In this document: in pieces, positions 1 through 6,468 of the stretch
Layout: each line of letters begins with the position of its first letter
Position numbering within the stretch: the stretch's first letter is position 1
From: Clostridia bacterium
GTDB lineage: Bacteria; Bacillota; Clostridia; TANB77; CAG-508
Length of the DNA stretch: 15,421 nucleotides
Direction of reading: 5' to 3'
Assembly: GCA_900758165.1 (NCBI GenBank)
Contig: CAAEQN010000023.1
Location: forward strand, 1 to 15,421
Program-made: the position numbers and the translations under genes
The notes under the pieces: model-generated
Databases searched by the model: none
What the model was told of the DNA's origin: nothing
What the model saw: the letters and a program-made list of their open reading frames with translations, nothing else

Positions 1-611
1 CAGAATATAATGAAATGATAACAAGTATTTCAAAATATGGAGGATTCTATATAGGAAGATATGAGCTATCAGGAACAGTAACAGAACCAACAGAAAAACC
101 AGGAAAAACATTAACAAACACAAATTGGTATAATTTGTATAATGCGTGTAGAAGTTCAAAATTACAAGCAAGCGACAAAGTAAAAACACAAATGATATGG
201 GGAATACAATGGGATGTAGCATGTGACTTTATAGCAAATAAAGGAGACCAAAAAAATATAACAGATTCAAGAACATGGGGAAATTATAGCAATAGTGAAG
301 GTGATGCAAAAGTAATAGTAACAGAGAATGGAACAGAAACAGAAAAATATGGAAGTAAGCAAAATACAGGATATAGCGAATATTGGAAAGCAAATAATAT
401 CTACGACCTAGCTGGAAATGTATCAGAATGGACTCAAGAGGCGAACATCACCCAAAACCGAGCTACTAGGGGTAGCTATTACGACAACAGTGGTTCTGTC
501 TATCCAGCTTCAGACCGCGGCTACGACTGTCCGCACAGCACCGGCTTCAACGGCTACCTACGGTTCTCGTCCCACTTTAATAATAAAGTAGCACTGAATG
601 CTAGAGCGTGA
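1..611 (+). CDS. FGE-sulfatase / C-type-lectin-fold protein, 5' partial; candidate DGR target protein
   Basis: The frame is open to the left edge (in-frame codons precede the Met at 15), so the N-terminus is missing. The visible ~200 residues follow the formylglycine-generating-enzyme-type (SUMF1/EgtB/PvdO) CLec fold: a YGGFYIGRYE motif near the start, LAGNVSEWT around residues 131-140 counted from the Met at 15, and a degenerate RG-S...PASDR...LR end at residues 152-183, where the usual FGE endings are RGGS...R...GFR. The catalytic cysteines of true FGEs are not apparent, so a binding role is more likely than catalysis. Codons up to about residue 142 are AT-rich with few C-ending ones. From residue 143 they become GC-rich and largely C-ending, and encode Y, D, N, S, H and G. 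I infer that the C-terminus is a diversified ligand-binding face. The missing N-terminus could carry a signal, pilin-type leader or anchor. Confidence 0.8.
   Translation, partial: EYNEMITSISKYGGFYIGRYELSGTVTEPTEKPGKTLTNTNWYNLYNACRSSKLQASDKVKTQMIWGIQWDVACDFIANKGDQKNITDSRTWGNYSNSEGDAKVIVTENGTETEKYGSKQNTGYSEYWKANNIYDLAGNVSEWTQEANITQNRATRGSYYDNSGSVYPASDRGYDCPHSTGFNGYLRFSSHFNNKVALNARA
441..578 (+). other. Candidate DGR variable repeat (VR) in the 3' end of the FGE-like gene
   Basis: Bases 481-580 are about 56% GC, against 32% for 241-300 of the same gene. By hand count 21 of 36 codons from residue 153 to 188 end in C, against about 11 of 138 upstream. The C-ending codons are mostly TAC, GAC, AAC, CAC, AGC, GGC and TTC, which is what adenine-directed mutagenesis of AAC codons leaves behind. 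Invariant-looking FGE positions (RG, PAS, R, P) are interspersed. In known DGRs the VR sits at the 3' end of a CLec-fold gene, as here. Boundaries are approximate because the template repeat is not in the window. Confidence 0.6.
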
Positions 612-621
612 GCACCAGTGT
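591..621 (+). other. Hairpin/cruciform overlapping the stop codon, just 3' of the candidate VR
   Basis: CACTG (592-596) pairs with CAGTG (616-620), and TGCT (599-602) pairs with AGCA (611-614). A 2/1 internal loop separates the stems and an 8-base apical loop holds the stop codon. A G-T pair at 591/621 could extend it. DGRs of the Bordetella phage type carry a DNA hairpin shortly downstream of VR that improves retrohoming. Position and form fit, but the stem is short and the link is inference. Confidence 0.4.
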
Positions 622-641
622 GAAGGATTATTACAACATCT

Positions 642-685
642 AAATCAAAAATTGTAAGTATTTATCTTATGATTTTTGATTTTTT
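642..685 (+). terminator. AT-rich intrinsic terminator after the FGE-like gene
   Basis: An 11-bp perfect stem (AAATCAAAAAT at 642-652 with ATTTTTGATTT at 672-682) encloses a 19-base loop and runs into a T tract (681-685). The stem is almost all A-T, so termination strength is uncertain. Confidence 0.5.
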
Positions 686-790
686 ATCTTCTAAAAAGTA
701 TTAACGTCAAGTAAAAAGTTAAATTTAGTTTTATAAAGTAAATGCAGTTTGTAAGTAAAATGTATTAATTGCTATGTTTTGGAAATATTA

Positions 791-819
791 TTGCAAAAAG
801 ATAAAATAGAGAGTATAAT
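791..819 (+). promoter_or_regulatory. Sigma-A-type promoter of ychF
   Basis: TTGCAA (791-796), 17-base spacer, TATAAT (814-819), followed by a short leader and AGGAGA upstream of the ATG at 857. Confidence 0.75.
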
Positions 820-856
820 CAATTAGTAATATTTTAAGAGATAGGAGAGATTTATA

Positions 857-1945
857 ATGAAAATAGGAATAGTAGGACTTCCAAATGTGGGAAAAAGTAC
901 TCTATTTAATGCAATAACAAATGCTGGAGCAGAATGTGCAAATTATCCATTTTGTACTATAGAACCAAATGTTGGGGTTGTTCCAGTACCAGACGAAAGA
1001 TTAGACAATCTTGCTAAAATATATAATCCTCAAAAGGTAACACATGCAATTATAGAATTTGTAGATATTGCAGGTCTTGTAAAAGGTGCTAGCAAAGGAG
1101 AGGGACTAGGAAATAAATTCTTATCACACATAAGAGAAACAGATGCTATATGCGAAGTTGTAAGATGTTTTGAGGATTCAAATATAGTGCATGTAGATGG
1201 AAATATTAATCCAGTAAGAGATATAGAAACAATAAATTTAGAATTGATATTTGCAGATTTAGAAACAGTAGAAAAAAGGATAGATAAGGCTAGTAAATTA
1301 ATAAAAGCAGACAAAAAATATCAATTTGAATTTGATACATGGAAAAAGGTAAGACAAGCTTTACAAAACGGTGAACCAGCAAGAAGTTTAGAATATTCAC
1401 AAGAAGAATTAGAAATAATAAAAGATGCGTTTCTATTAACAATGAAACCAATATTATATGTAGCAAATGTATCAGAGGAACAACTAACTGATGAAAATGA
1501 TAAAAATGTAAATGCTGTTAAAGAATATGCAAAAAAGGATAAAGCAGAAGTAATAAAGCTTTGTGTAAAAATAGAAGAAGAATTATCAATGCTAGAAGGA
1601 ACAGATAAAGCCGAAATGTTAGAAGCACTAGGACTAAAAGAATCTGGATTAGATAAAGTTATAAAAGCAAGTTACAGTTTGTTAGGATTAATGTCGTTTT
1701 TAACAGCGGGAGAGCCAGAAGTAAGAGCTTGGACTATAAAAAAAGGAACAAAAGCTCCACAAGCGGCAGGAAAAATACATTCAGACATAGAAAGAGGATT
1801 TATAAGAGCAGAAATTGTTTCTTATAATGATTTAATAAAAGAAGGTTCTATAAATAATGCAAAAGAAAAAGGACTAATGCGTTCAGAAGGAAAAGAATAT
1901 GTAATGCAAGATGGTGACATAGTACTATTTAAATTTAATGTATAA
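857..1945 (+). CDS. ychF: Redox-regulated ATPase YchF (Obg-like ATPase)
   Basis: Cytoplasmic P-loop protein of the Obg/TRAFAC class that prefers ATP to GTP and binds ribosomes; in bacteria it is linked to the oxidative-stress response and translation. At 362 residues it has the family's usual length. G1 is GLPNVGKST (residues 7-15). G3 is DIAG (70-73) followed by LVKGASKGEGLG. The usual NKxD specificity motif is replaced by NVSE (204-207), as expected for the ATP-specific YchF branch. A coiled region separates the G domain from the C-terminal TGS domain, whose typical ending (KEGLMRSEGKEYVMQDGDIVLFKFNV, split here as KEGLMRSEGKEY and VMQDGDIVLFKF) is intact. The start is set by an AGGAGAG site 8 bases upstream. 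It is probably transcribed alone from its own promoter; no clear terminator follows before the next promoter. Confidence 0.97.
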   Translation: MKIGIVGLPNVGKSTLFNAITNAGAECANYPFCTIEPNVGVVPVPDERLDNLAKIYNPQKVTHAIIEFVDIAGLVKGASKGEGLGNKFLSHIRETDAICEVVRCFEDSNIVHVDGNINPVRDIETINLELIFADLETVEKRIDKASKLIKADKKYQFEFDTWKKVRQALQNGEPARSLEYSQEELEIIKDAFLLTMKPILYVANVSEEQLTDENDKNVNAVKEYAKKDKAEVIKLCVKIEEELSMLEGTDKAEMLEALGLKESGLDKVIKASYSLLGLMSFLTAGEPEVRAWTIKKGTKAPQAAGKIHSDIERGFIRAEIVSYNDLIKEGSINNAKEKGLMRSEGKEYVMQDGDIVLFKFNV

Positions 1946-1947
1946 GC

Positions 1948-1976
1948 TTTACATAATTGCTAAAAAATGGTATAAT
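1948..1976 (+). promoter_or_regulatory. Promoter of the acidic-tail membrane protein gene
   Basis: TTTACA (1948-1953), 17-base spacer, TATAAT (1971-1976), starting directly after the ychF stop. A small CCTC/GAGG hairpin (1987-1999) would lie at the 5' end of the transcript. Confidence 0.7.
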
Positions 1977-2032
1977 GAATATATGCCCTCAAATAGAGGA
2001 GTAAATAATATTTTTTTAGGAGTGTAGCTCAA

Positions 2033-2539
2033 ATGAAGACAACACTGAAGGTATTAACTGGAATTTCAGGCTTAATATTAGGCCTGATTGCAAGCTATTT
2101 TGTAACGCAAGTTACATTTCCTCAACTGGTATCGTGCATTGCTGTTCTGGTACTGATTACAGAGTTCTTTAGAAGAGACTTTGCTCGGTATTGTGGAATA
2201 TGCTTTATAAGTATCTGTTTGGGAACCAGTTTGGGAGTAACCTTTATACTTCCTGTTCCGGTATTGTTAAGTATTTGTGGACTGGTTTTGGTCGCTATTA
2301 TGGTATATTTTCTCTTTGAAAGCAAAAACAAATGCAATGAATATAGAGAAAACATCGGAAACAATACTGAAGAAGATGATGAGATTCTCGAGTATGAGGA
2401 AGATGATGACGAAGACATAGAAATCGATCAAGATGATGTTCAGGAAGATGAACAAGAGGAGAAATTCAGTGAGGACACAGAGGAGTTGTTAAAAAGCGTA
2501 GATAGGGTTCTTGGCAAACAAAGCTATAATAAGGACTAA
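2033..2539 (+). CDS. Small membrane protein with a highly acidic C-terminal tail, function unknown
   Basis: I do not recognise this family. The 168-residue product starts with a basic residue pair and shows about four hydrophobic segments (roughly residues 6-24, 31-46, 52-72 and 76-95). A short basic stretch (SKNKCNEYR) follows, then a tail from about 110 to 152 dominated by Asp and Glu, ending in a charged helix-like segment. It is probably an integral membrane protein with a cytoplasmic acidic tail. The start is supported by AGGAG 10 bases upstream. It is a single-gene unit with its own promoter and a strong terminator. Base use differs from its neighbours: GC reaches about 40% in the membrane part, and leucine is often CTG, rare elsewhere here. 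That fits a more recent acquisition, or selection for different codons. The acidic tail might bind cations or a basic partner, but nothing in the context supports a specific role. Confidence 0.8.
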   Translation: MKTTLKVLTGISGLILGLIASYFVTQVTFPQLVSCIAVLVLITEFFRRDFARYCGICFISICLGTSLGVTFILPVPVLLSICGLVLVAIMVYFLFESKNKCNEYRENIGNNTEEDDEILEYEEDDDEDIEIDQDDVQEDEQEEKFSEDTEELLKSVDRVLGKQSYNKD

Positions 2540-2556
2540 AATCGAAAAACTCCAAT

Positions 2557-2593
2557 TTCCGGTAATCTTTAATTAGATTACTGGAATTTTTTT
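2557..2593 (+). terminator. Strong intrinsic terminator after the acidic-tail gene
   Basis: A 12-bp stem (TTCCGGTAATCT at 2557-2568 with AGATTACTGGAA at 2575-2586, one G-T pair) with a 6-base loop is followed immediately by seven T (2587-2593). Confidence 0.9.
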
Positions 2594-2663
2594 ATATATA
2601 AAATGTTTAAATAATAGTTTTTGAATTATAATACATAAATTCACAAAAAATTCACAAAATAAA

Positions 2664-2690
2664 TTAGCAATCTCTATTGACATTTGCTAA
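2664..2690 (+). promoter_or_regulatory. Second, degenerate CIRCE-like HrcA operator over the -35 region
   Basis: TTAGCAATC (2664-2672), 9-base spacer, ATTTGCTAA (2682-2690). The left arm matches the CIRCE consensus TTAGCACTC at 8 of 9 bases and the right arm matches GAGTGCTAA at 6 of 9. The outer TTAGCAA/TTGCTAA dyad is perfect and has CIRCE geometry. It covers the -35 box TTGACA at 2677-2682. Confidence 0.5.
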
Positions 2691-2705
2691 TCTTGGATGT
2701 ATTAT
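2677..2705 (+). promoter_or_regulatory. Heat-shock operon promoter (hrcA)
   Basis: TTGACA (2677-2682), 17-base spacer, TATTAT (2700-2705). Transcription would start about at the left edge of the main CIRCE element, so bound HrcA would block initiation. It is flanked by two operator-like dyads. Confidence 0.7.
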
Positions 2706-2714
2706 ATACACAGT

Positions 2715-2741
2715 TTAGCACTCAAATGTATAAAGTGCTAA
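2715..2741 (+). promoter_or_regulatory. CIRCE element (HrcA operator)
   Basis: TTAGCACTC (2715-2723), 9-base spacer, AAGTGCTAA (2733-2741): one mismatch from the consensus TTAGCACTC-N9-GAGTGCTAA. It lies between the promoter and the hrcA ribosome site, the standard position for HrcA autoregulation of a class I heat-shock operon. Confidence 0.95.
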
Positions 2742-2757
2742 AAAAGAAGGTGAAAAT

Positions 2758-3807
2758 ATGTTAGACAATAGAAAAAAAGAAATATTACAAGCTATTGTAG
2801 AAGAGTATATAGAAACGGCAGAACCAGTAAGCTCAAAAGCTATAGTAGAAAAAAAAGGTATAAATTATAGTAGTGCTACAATTAGAAACGAAATGGCAGA
2901 ATTAGAAAAAATAGGATTGTTAGACAAGCCACATACGTCAGCAGGGCGTATTCCTTCAGCACAGGGGTACAGATACTATGTAGATAAGCTTTTGAATGAT
3001 AATGATATAAGCATGCAAGAAATAAAATATATACAAGAACAATTAGAAACAAAAGTGAATCAAATAGAAGATTTAACTAAAATAGCAACTTCAACATTGT
3101 CTGAAATTACACATTATACATCAGTTGGAATTGGACCAAAAGTTGAAAAACAAAACATAGAAGAAGTAAAATTTATTTTATTAGGTTCAAGAGTTCTTAT
3201 GGCAATTATAATAACAACAAACGGATTAATAAAAGAAACTATAATAAAATTTGATGAAGATATAACTCAAGAACAAGTAGATACTCTAACATATTTATTC
3301 AATAATAAATTAAAGAATAAACCATTAGAAGAGATAGATAAACCAATGGAAGAATATATGCACACAGAGATGAGCAATATTTTAAAAGTAGTAAAACCTG
3401 TATTAGAACAAATAAAAAAGGCTATAAATGAGGATATTCCTGTATATATGAAAGGAGCAGATAAATCATTTGAGCTACCAGAATTTAAAAGTCTAGATAT
3501 AGCCAAAAATTTTGTAAATATTTTGGACAGTAATAAAACAAAACAAATGCTAGATATTTTAAATAATGGGGATAATCAAGATGAAATAAGTGTGTACATT
3601 GGTGATGAAAATGTGGATAAATCACTTAAAGATTTTAGCATAATAACATTTAAGCATAAAGAAAATGGAAAAGATTTGGGAACTATAGCGATAATAGGTC
3701 CTACCAGGATGGATTATTCAAAAGTGATATCAACGATGAAATATATTAGCAGAAAATTAAACGAAAGTAAAATGCTAGAAGAAGGGAAGGAAGATAATGA
3801 TGGATAA
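2758..3807 (+). CDS. hrcA: Heat-inducible transcription repressor HrcA
   Basis: HrcA represses chaperone operons by binding CIRCE; its folding depends on GroEL, which couples repression to free chaperone capacity. The 349-residue length is typical. The N-terminal winged helix-turn-helix (about residues 1-75) is highly characteristic: ETAEPVSSKAI, SSATIRNEMAELE, and then HTSAGRIPSAQGYRYYVD. A GAF-like core and C-terminal dimerisation region follow (about 100-345), ending in ISVYIGDEN...IITFKHK and IAIIGPTRMDYSKVI. The start is set by AGAAGGTG just upstream. It is the first gene of hrcA-grpE-dnaK-dnaJ and sits directly under its own operator, so it is autoregulated. Its end overlaps grpE by 11 bases, suggesting translational coupling. 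Confidence 0.98.
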   Translation: MLDNRKKEILQAIVEEYIETAEPVSSKAIVEKKGINYSSATIRNEMAELEKIGLLDKPHTSAGRIPSAQGYRYYVDKLLNDNDISMQEIKYIQEQLETKVNQIEDLTKIATSTLSEITHYTSVGIGPKVEKQNIEEVKFILLGSRVLMAIIITTNGLIKETIIKFDEDITQEQVDTLTYLFNNKLKNKPLEEIDKPMEEYMHTEMSNILKVVKPVLEQIKKAINEDIPVYMKGADKSFELPEFKSLDIAKNFVNILDSNKTKQMLDILNNGDNQDEISVYIGDENVDKSLKDFSIITFKHKENGKDLGTIAIIGPTRMDYSKVISTMKYISRKLNESKMLEEGKEDNDG

Positions 3808-4339
3808 AGAAAATAAGCAAGAAGAAAAAATAGAAAAGACTTCAGTTGAAAAAGAAGAAAAAATGGAAGAAAATTCTAAAGAAATAGAAAAAGAACTAAA
3901 TAAGCAAATATCAAAATTAAAAGAAGATTTAGATGATATAAAAGATAGACATACTAGATTAATAGCAGAATTTGACAATCTAAAGAAAAGAAATGCAAAA
4001 GAAAGAGAGGGATTATATTCTTCAATAATGGGTGATATAATATCAGCGTTATTACCAGTAATAGATAATCTAGAAAAAGCTACAGAAGCGGAAAGCAAGG
4101 ATGAAGAATATAAAAAGGGAATAGAATTAGTATTGAAGCAATTTAAAGATGTTCTTACAGCAAATGGAGTAAAGGAAATAGAAGCGGTTGGTCAACCTTT
4201 TGATCCAGAACTTCATGAAGCAGTTAGTATGATTCAAGATGAGAATCTTGGAGAAAAAATAGTTGCTCAAGAATACAGAAAAGGCTACATGATAGGAAAT
4301 AAAGTTATCAGACATTCTATGGTTGTTGTAGCTAACTAA
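3797..4339 (+). CDS. grpE: Nucleotide exchange factor GrpE
   Basis: GrpE releases ADP from DnaK and so resets its substrate cycle; it works as a cytoplasmic dimer. The 180-residue protein begins with a highly charged Lys/Glu-rich segment and a long coiled-coil (about residues 10-75, containing DRHTRLIAEFDNLKKR). The C-terminal beta-wing domain follows, with the family signatures GQPFDPELHEAVSM and GYMIGNKVIRHSMVVVAN. Two adjacent ATGs (3797 and 3800) are possible starts; GGGAAGGA at 3784-3791 inside hrcA serves either. The first overlaps the hrcA end by 11 bases, so translation is probably coupled to hrcA. Confidence 0.97.
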   Translation: MMDKENKQEEKIEKTSVEKEEKMEENSKEIEKELNKQISKLKEDLDDIKDRHTRLIAEFDNLKKRNAKEREGLYSSIMGDIISALLPVIDNLEKATEAESKDEEYKKGIELVLKQFKDVLTANGVKEIEAVGQPFDPELHEAVSMIQDENLGEKIVAQEYRKGYMIGNKVIRHSMVVVAN

Positions 4340-4379
4340 AATAAGTTAATAATTTTAAAAATTATAAATAAAGGAAAAA

Positions 4380-4403
4380 TAAAAATAAAGGAATTTATTT
4401 TTA
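4380..4403 (+). other. A/T-only hairpin between grpE and dnaK
   Basis: AAAAATAAA (4381-4389) pairs with TTTATTTTT (4394-4402) around a 4-base GGAA loop, extendable by one pair to 10 bp. It lies in the 125-base grpE-dnaK gap, which otherwise shows no promoter or operator that I can support. It could be an mRNA processing or attenuation site giving dnaK a different transcript level. That is inference; the stem is thermally weak. Confidence 0.35.
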
Positions 4404-4464
4404 AATAACCTAAAAACTAAAGAAGTAAAAATAAAACATAAAAAATTTAAGGAGGAATTTTAAA

Positions 4465-6315
4465 ATGGGAAAAATTATAGGTATTGATTTAGGAACAACA
4501 AATTCATGTGTTGCAGTTATGGAAGGAGGAGAGCCAGTAGTTATTCCTAACGCAGAAGGAAATAGGACAACACCATCTGTAGTTGCATTTTCAAAAAATG
4601 GAGAAAGATTAGTAGGACAAATAGCAAAACGTCAAGCTGTTACAAATCCAGATAACACAGTTATATCAATAAAAAGAAAAATGGGTACAGCTGAAAAAGT
4701 TAAAATAGAAGGAGAAGAATTCTCTCCACAAGAGATTTCTGCTATGATATTACAAAAGTTAAAGACAGATGCAGAAAATTATTTAGGACAAAAAGTTACA
4801 CAAGCTGTTATCACAGTACCAGCATACTTTAGTGATAGCCAAAGACAAGCTACAAAAGATGCAGGAAAAATAGCAGGACTAGAAGTATTAAGAATTATAA
4901 ATGAACCAACAGCAGCAGCATTAGCATTTGGTATGGATAAAGAAGACCAAGACCAAAAAATAATGGTATATGATTTAGGTGGAGGAACATTTGATGTTTC
5001 TATACTAGATATTGGTGATGGGGTATTTGAAGTTCTTGCAACAAACGGTAATACACATCTAGGTGGAGACGACTTTGATGATAGAATAATTGATTATTTA
5101 GTATCAGAATTTAAAAAATCAAATGGAATCGACTTAAAATCAGATAAAATGGCTATGCAACGTTTAAAAGAAGCAGCAGAAAAAGCTAAAATAGAGCTTT
5201 CTGGAATGCAACAAACACAAATAAACTTACCATTTATTACAGCAGATGCACAAGGACCAAAACATTTAGACATTACATTAACAAGAGCAAAATTTGAAGA
5301 ATTAATTAGAGATTTAGTTGATGCAACAAAAGTTCCAGTAGAACAAGCTATGAAAGATGCAGGAGTTACTGCAAATGATATTCATAAAGTATTGTTAGTT
5401 GGTGGATCTACAAGAGTTCCATGTGTACAAGAAGAAGTAAAGAAAATAACAGGAAAAGATCCAGATAAAGGAATAAACCCAGATGAATGTGTTGCAATTG
5501 GTGCAGCAATCCAAGGTGGAGTACTTTCAGGAGATGTAAAAGATTTAGTATTATTAGATGTAACACCATTATCATTAGGTATTGAAACTTATGGTGGAGT
5601 ATTTACAAAGTTAATCGAAAGAAACACAACAATACCAACAAAAAAATCACAAATATTCTCAACAGCAGCAGATGGTCAAACATCAGTTGAAGTACATGTT
5701 TTACAAGGCGAACGTGATATGGCTGCATATAATAAAACATTAGGAAGATTCCAATTAACAGGAATTCCAGCAGCACCAAGAGGAGTACCACAAATTGAAG
5801 TAACATTTGATATAGATGCAAACGGTATAGTACATGTTTCTGCTAAAGATATGGCAACAGGAAACGAACAAAAAGTATCAATCACAGCATCAACAAATTT
5901 AAGCAGTGAAGATATTGATAAAGCAGTAAAAGATGCAGAAGCTCATGCAGCAGAAGATAAGAAGAAAAAAGAAGAAATTGAAGCTAGAAACGAAGCTGAA
6001 AGTTTAGCATATAATTGCCAAAAGACAATAGATGAACTAGGAGACAAAATAAATGGAGAAGAAAAAGCAAAAGCTACTGCAGAAATTGATAATGTAAAGA
6101 AAGCGTTAGAAGGATCAGATGTAGAAAAAATAAAAGAAGCAACAGAAAAACTAAAACAAGTATTCTACTCAATGACAGAAAAATTATATAGTCAAGCTAG
6201 CCAAGCAAATCCAGGAGCAGCACAAGCAGCAGAAGAACAACCAAAGACTGATGAAAATGGAAATGTATATAATACAGATTACAAAGTAGAAGATGAAAAC
6301 AACGACAACAAATAA
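4465..6315 (+). CDS. dnaK: Molecular chaperone DnaK (Hsp70)
   Basis: ATP-dependent cytoplasmic chaperone working with DnaJ and GrpE. The 616-residue length is usual for Firmicutes. The nucleotide-binding domain fills about residues 1-355, with phosphate-1 IIGIDLGTTNSCVAV at the N-terminus, phosphate-2 DLGGGTFDVSILDIGDG, and the adenosine motif LLVGGSTRVP. The interdomain linker DVKDLVLLDV lies near residue 357, followed by the beta substrate-binding domain (TPLSLGIETYGG, ERNTTIPTKKS) and an alpha-helical lid. The tail is acidic (YKVEDENNDNK). The start is supported by AAGGAGGA 7 bases upstream. Codon use includes more C-ending and CCA/GCA codons than flanking genes, as expected for a highly expressed gene. 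It is followed by palindromic repeats before dnaJ. Confidence 0.99.
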   Translation: MGKIIGIDLGTTNSCVAVMEGGEPVVIPNAEGNRTTPSVVAFSKNGERLVGQIAKRQAVTNPDNTVISIKRKMGTAEKVKIEGEEFSPQEISAMILQKLKTDAENYLGQKVTQAVITVPAYFSDSQRQATKDAGKIAGLEVLRIINEPTAAALAFGMDKEDQDQKIMVYDLGGGTFDVSILDIGDGVFEVLATNGNTHLGGDDFDDRIIDYLVSEFKKSNGIDLKSDKMAMQRLKEAAEKAKIELSGMQQTQINLPFITADAQGPKHLDITLTRAKFEELIRDLVDATKVPVEQAMKDAGVTANDIHKVLLVGGSTRVPCVQEEVKKITGKDPDKGINPDECVAIGAAIQGGVLSGDVKDLVLLDVTPLSLGIETYGGVFTKLIERNTTIPTKKSQIFSTAADGQTSVEVHVLQGERDMAAYNKTLGRFQLTGIPAAPRGVPQIEVTFDIDANGIVHVSAKDMATGNEQKVSITASTNLSSEDIDKAVKDAEAHAAEDKKKKEEIEARNEAESLAYNCQKTIDELGDKINGEEKAKATAEIDNVKKALEGSDVEKIKEATEKLKQVFYSMTEKLYSQASQANPGAAQAAEEQPKTDENGNVYNTDYKVEDENNDNK

Positions 6316-6318
6316 AGA

Positions 6319-6450
6319 TTTTTTCGCCCAATAGGGACGCCCCTTTTTGGGCGAAAAAATTTAAAATAAAATCGCCCAAAAAGGGGCGTCCCTATTGGGC
6401 GAAAAAATTAAAATAAAATTACCTAAAAAGGAATGTCCCTATTGGGCAAA
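6319..6450 (+). repeat. Three-copy REP-like palindromic repeat cluster between dnaK and dnaJ
   Basis: Copy 1 (6319-6354) and copy 2 (6372-6407) are exact reverse complements over 36 bases, separated by a 17-base A/T spacer. Each is itself a hairpin: TTTTTTCGCCC pairs with GGGCGAAAAAA over 11 bp in copy 1, and an inner AGGG/CCCT lies in the loop. Copy 3 (from about 6419 to 6450) is a degraded direct repeat of copy 2, with the same TTAAAATAAAAT lead-in at a 47-base period; it keeps GTCCCTATTGGGC but has lost the matching left arm. GC content is far above the surroundings. The form (GC-rich palindromes, paired in opposite orientation) is that of REP/BIME or MITE-like elements. Here they may also act as intercistronic hairpins that stabilise dnaK mRNA or limit read-through into dnaJ. 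Confidence 0.85.
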
Positions 6451-6468
6451 AGAGCAGAGGAGGAAATA

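Noticed and set aside
1030..1314. Minus-strand open frame inside ychF
   Set aside because: It is a shadow of a highly conserved gene on the other strand, without a start context.
2018..2040. tRNA-like 5' segment (GGAGTGTAGCTCAAATG)
   Set aside because: It resembles an acceptor/D-arm start, but no anticodon arm, T-arm or matching 3' acceptor strand follows; it is the leader and start of the 2033 gene.
2122..2455. Minus-strand Ser-rich and Ile/Phe-rich open frames opposite the acidic tail
   Set aside because: They arise from GAT/GAA repeats read in reverse; no ribosome site or family resemblance.
6319..6450. CRISPR array
   Set aside because: Only three copies, one inverted and one degraded, with A/T spacers that are themselves repeated; no cas genes.
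6433..6468. N-terminal extension of dnaJ from the in-frame ATG at 6433
   Set aside because: That ATG lies inside the third palindromic repeat copy and has no ribosome site; the ATG at 6469 follows AGAGGAGG and gives the canonical DnaJ N-terminus.
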